Below are positions 63,745-64,000 of a stretch of 64,000 nt of DNA, in pieces. The notes beneath the pieces were generated by a model. That model saw nothing but the letters and a program-made list of their open reading frames with translations. It was not told the origin of the DNA and did no database searches. The stretch is taken from positions 35,870,604-35,934,603 of the forward strand of contig NC_067129.1 in the NCBI RefSeq assembly GCF_021347895.1, read 5' to 3'. Source of the DNA: Acanthochromis polyacanthus. Lineage: Eukaryota > Chordata > Actinopteri > Pomacentridae. Made by a program: the position numbers and the translations under genes. Position 1 is the stretch's first letter. Each line of letters starts with the position of its first letter.

Positions 63745-64000
63745 AGTTGGACGCAAGCAGGATATGAAAGCCCCTTATTGGGAGAGTGATGGACACAACA
63801 AGCCTGACCCAAAATGAAGCCCTAAAGACACTGGGCGAGAGGAGAGACATGGCAGCTCTGTTAATGGACACCCTGTTCAGAAAAATCTGAACAAGAAATG
63901 GAGCCACTCAGAGCCATAATGGAGCCCCTCGAAAGGAAACTGAAATGCAAATGGAGGGGAAAAAGACGGTCTTTTTTTCTGAGGATGGACATCCATTGAG
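63745..64000. other. gria4 intron, window end
   Basis: Purine-rich sequence with no recognised feature. Confidence 0.45.

Overview
This window is vertebrate nuclear DNA and almost certainly from a teleost fish. Six short exons with GT/AG borders on the + strand encode a stretch of an AMPA-type glutamate receptor amino-terminal domain. They lie among typical fish transposons: Tc1, hAT, tRNA-derived SINEs, an LTR element and dinucleotide microsatellites. I assign the gene to gria4 from the predicted peptide, which fits GluA4 better than GluA1-3. I cannot tell gria4a from gria4b. The six exons (17642-17826, 45339-45392, 48557-48715, 55202-55369, 57657-57761, 62724-62834) join in frame without a stop. 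Upstream exons (signal peptide, first part of the amino-terminal domain) and downstream exons (ligand-binding and pore regions) are outside the window or not visible in it.

The 1-17.6 kb region lies upstream of the first visible exon. It holds a palindromic MITE between TG repeats, a 2.3-kb purine-only-like tract interrupted by a foldback MITE with 9-bp flanking repeats, a four-copy tandem repeat of about 240 bp, a complete non-autonomous LTR element (6507-10332, TSD TATAG, minus strand) full of GC-rich minisatellites, a hAT derivative (10479-11990, TSD ttttaaat) and a LINE 3' fragment.

The 27.5-kb first intron (17827-45338) is dominated by a complex repeat of a family I cannot name. It has two blocks, 17857-22711 and 27721-42842. 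They contain eight head-to-tail monomers of 2.0-2.6 kb, each ending in the same 12-base phrase, several preceded by clusters of an ~80-bp dyad-symmetric unit (15 copies in all). The monomers carry at least ten exact matches, all in one orientation, to the degenerate CTCF consensus CCASYAGRKGGCRSY, together with recurring ETS-like and YY1-like phrases. This array is the most interesting object in the window. Between the blocks is a very young Tc1 element with 213-bp inverted repeats and a nearly intact transposase broken by one base.

The 45-64 kb region carries exons 2-6 of the visible set. The introns hold a telomere-motif MITE, two SINEs, a decayed Tc1 and mariner remnant, a solo LTR (53126-53980, TSD CTATC) related to the upstream LTR element, and an internally deleted Tc1 element. 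That last element ends about 60 bp before an exon and still encodes a 60-residue fusion of transposase N- and C-termini. Apart from gria4 and transposon-derived frames I see no other gene.
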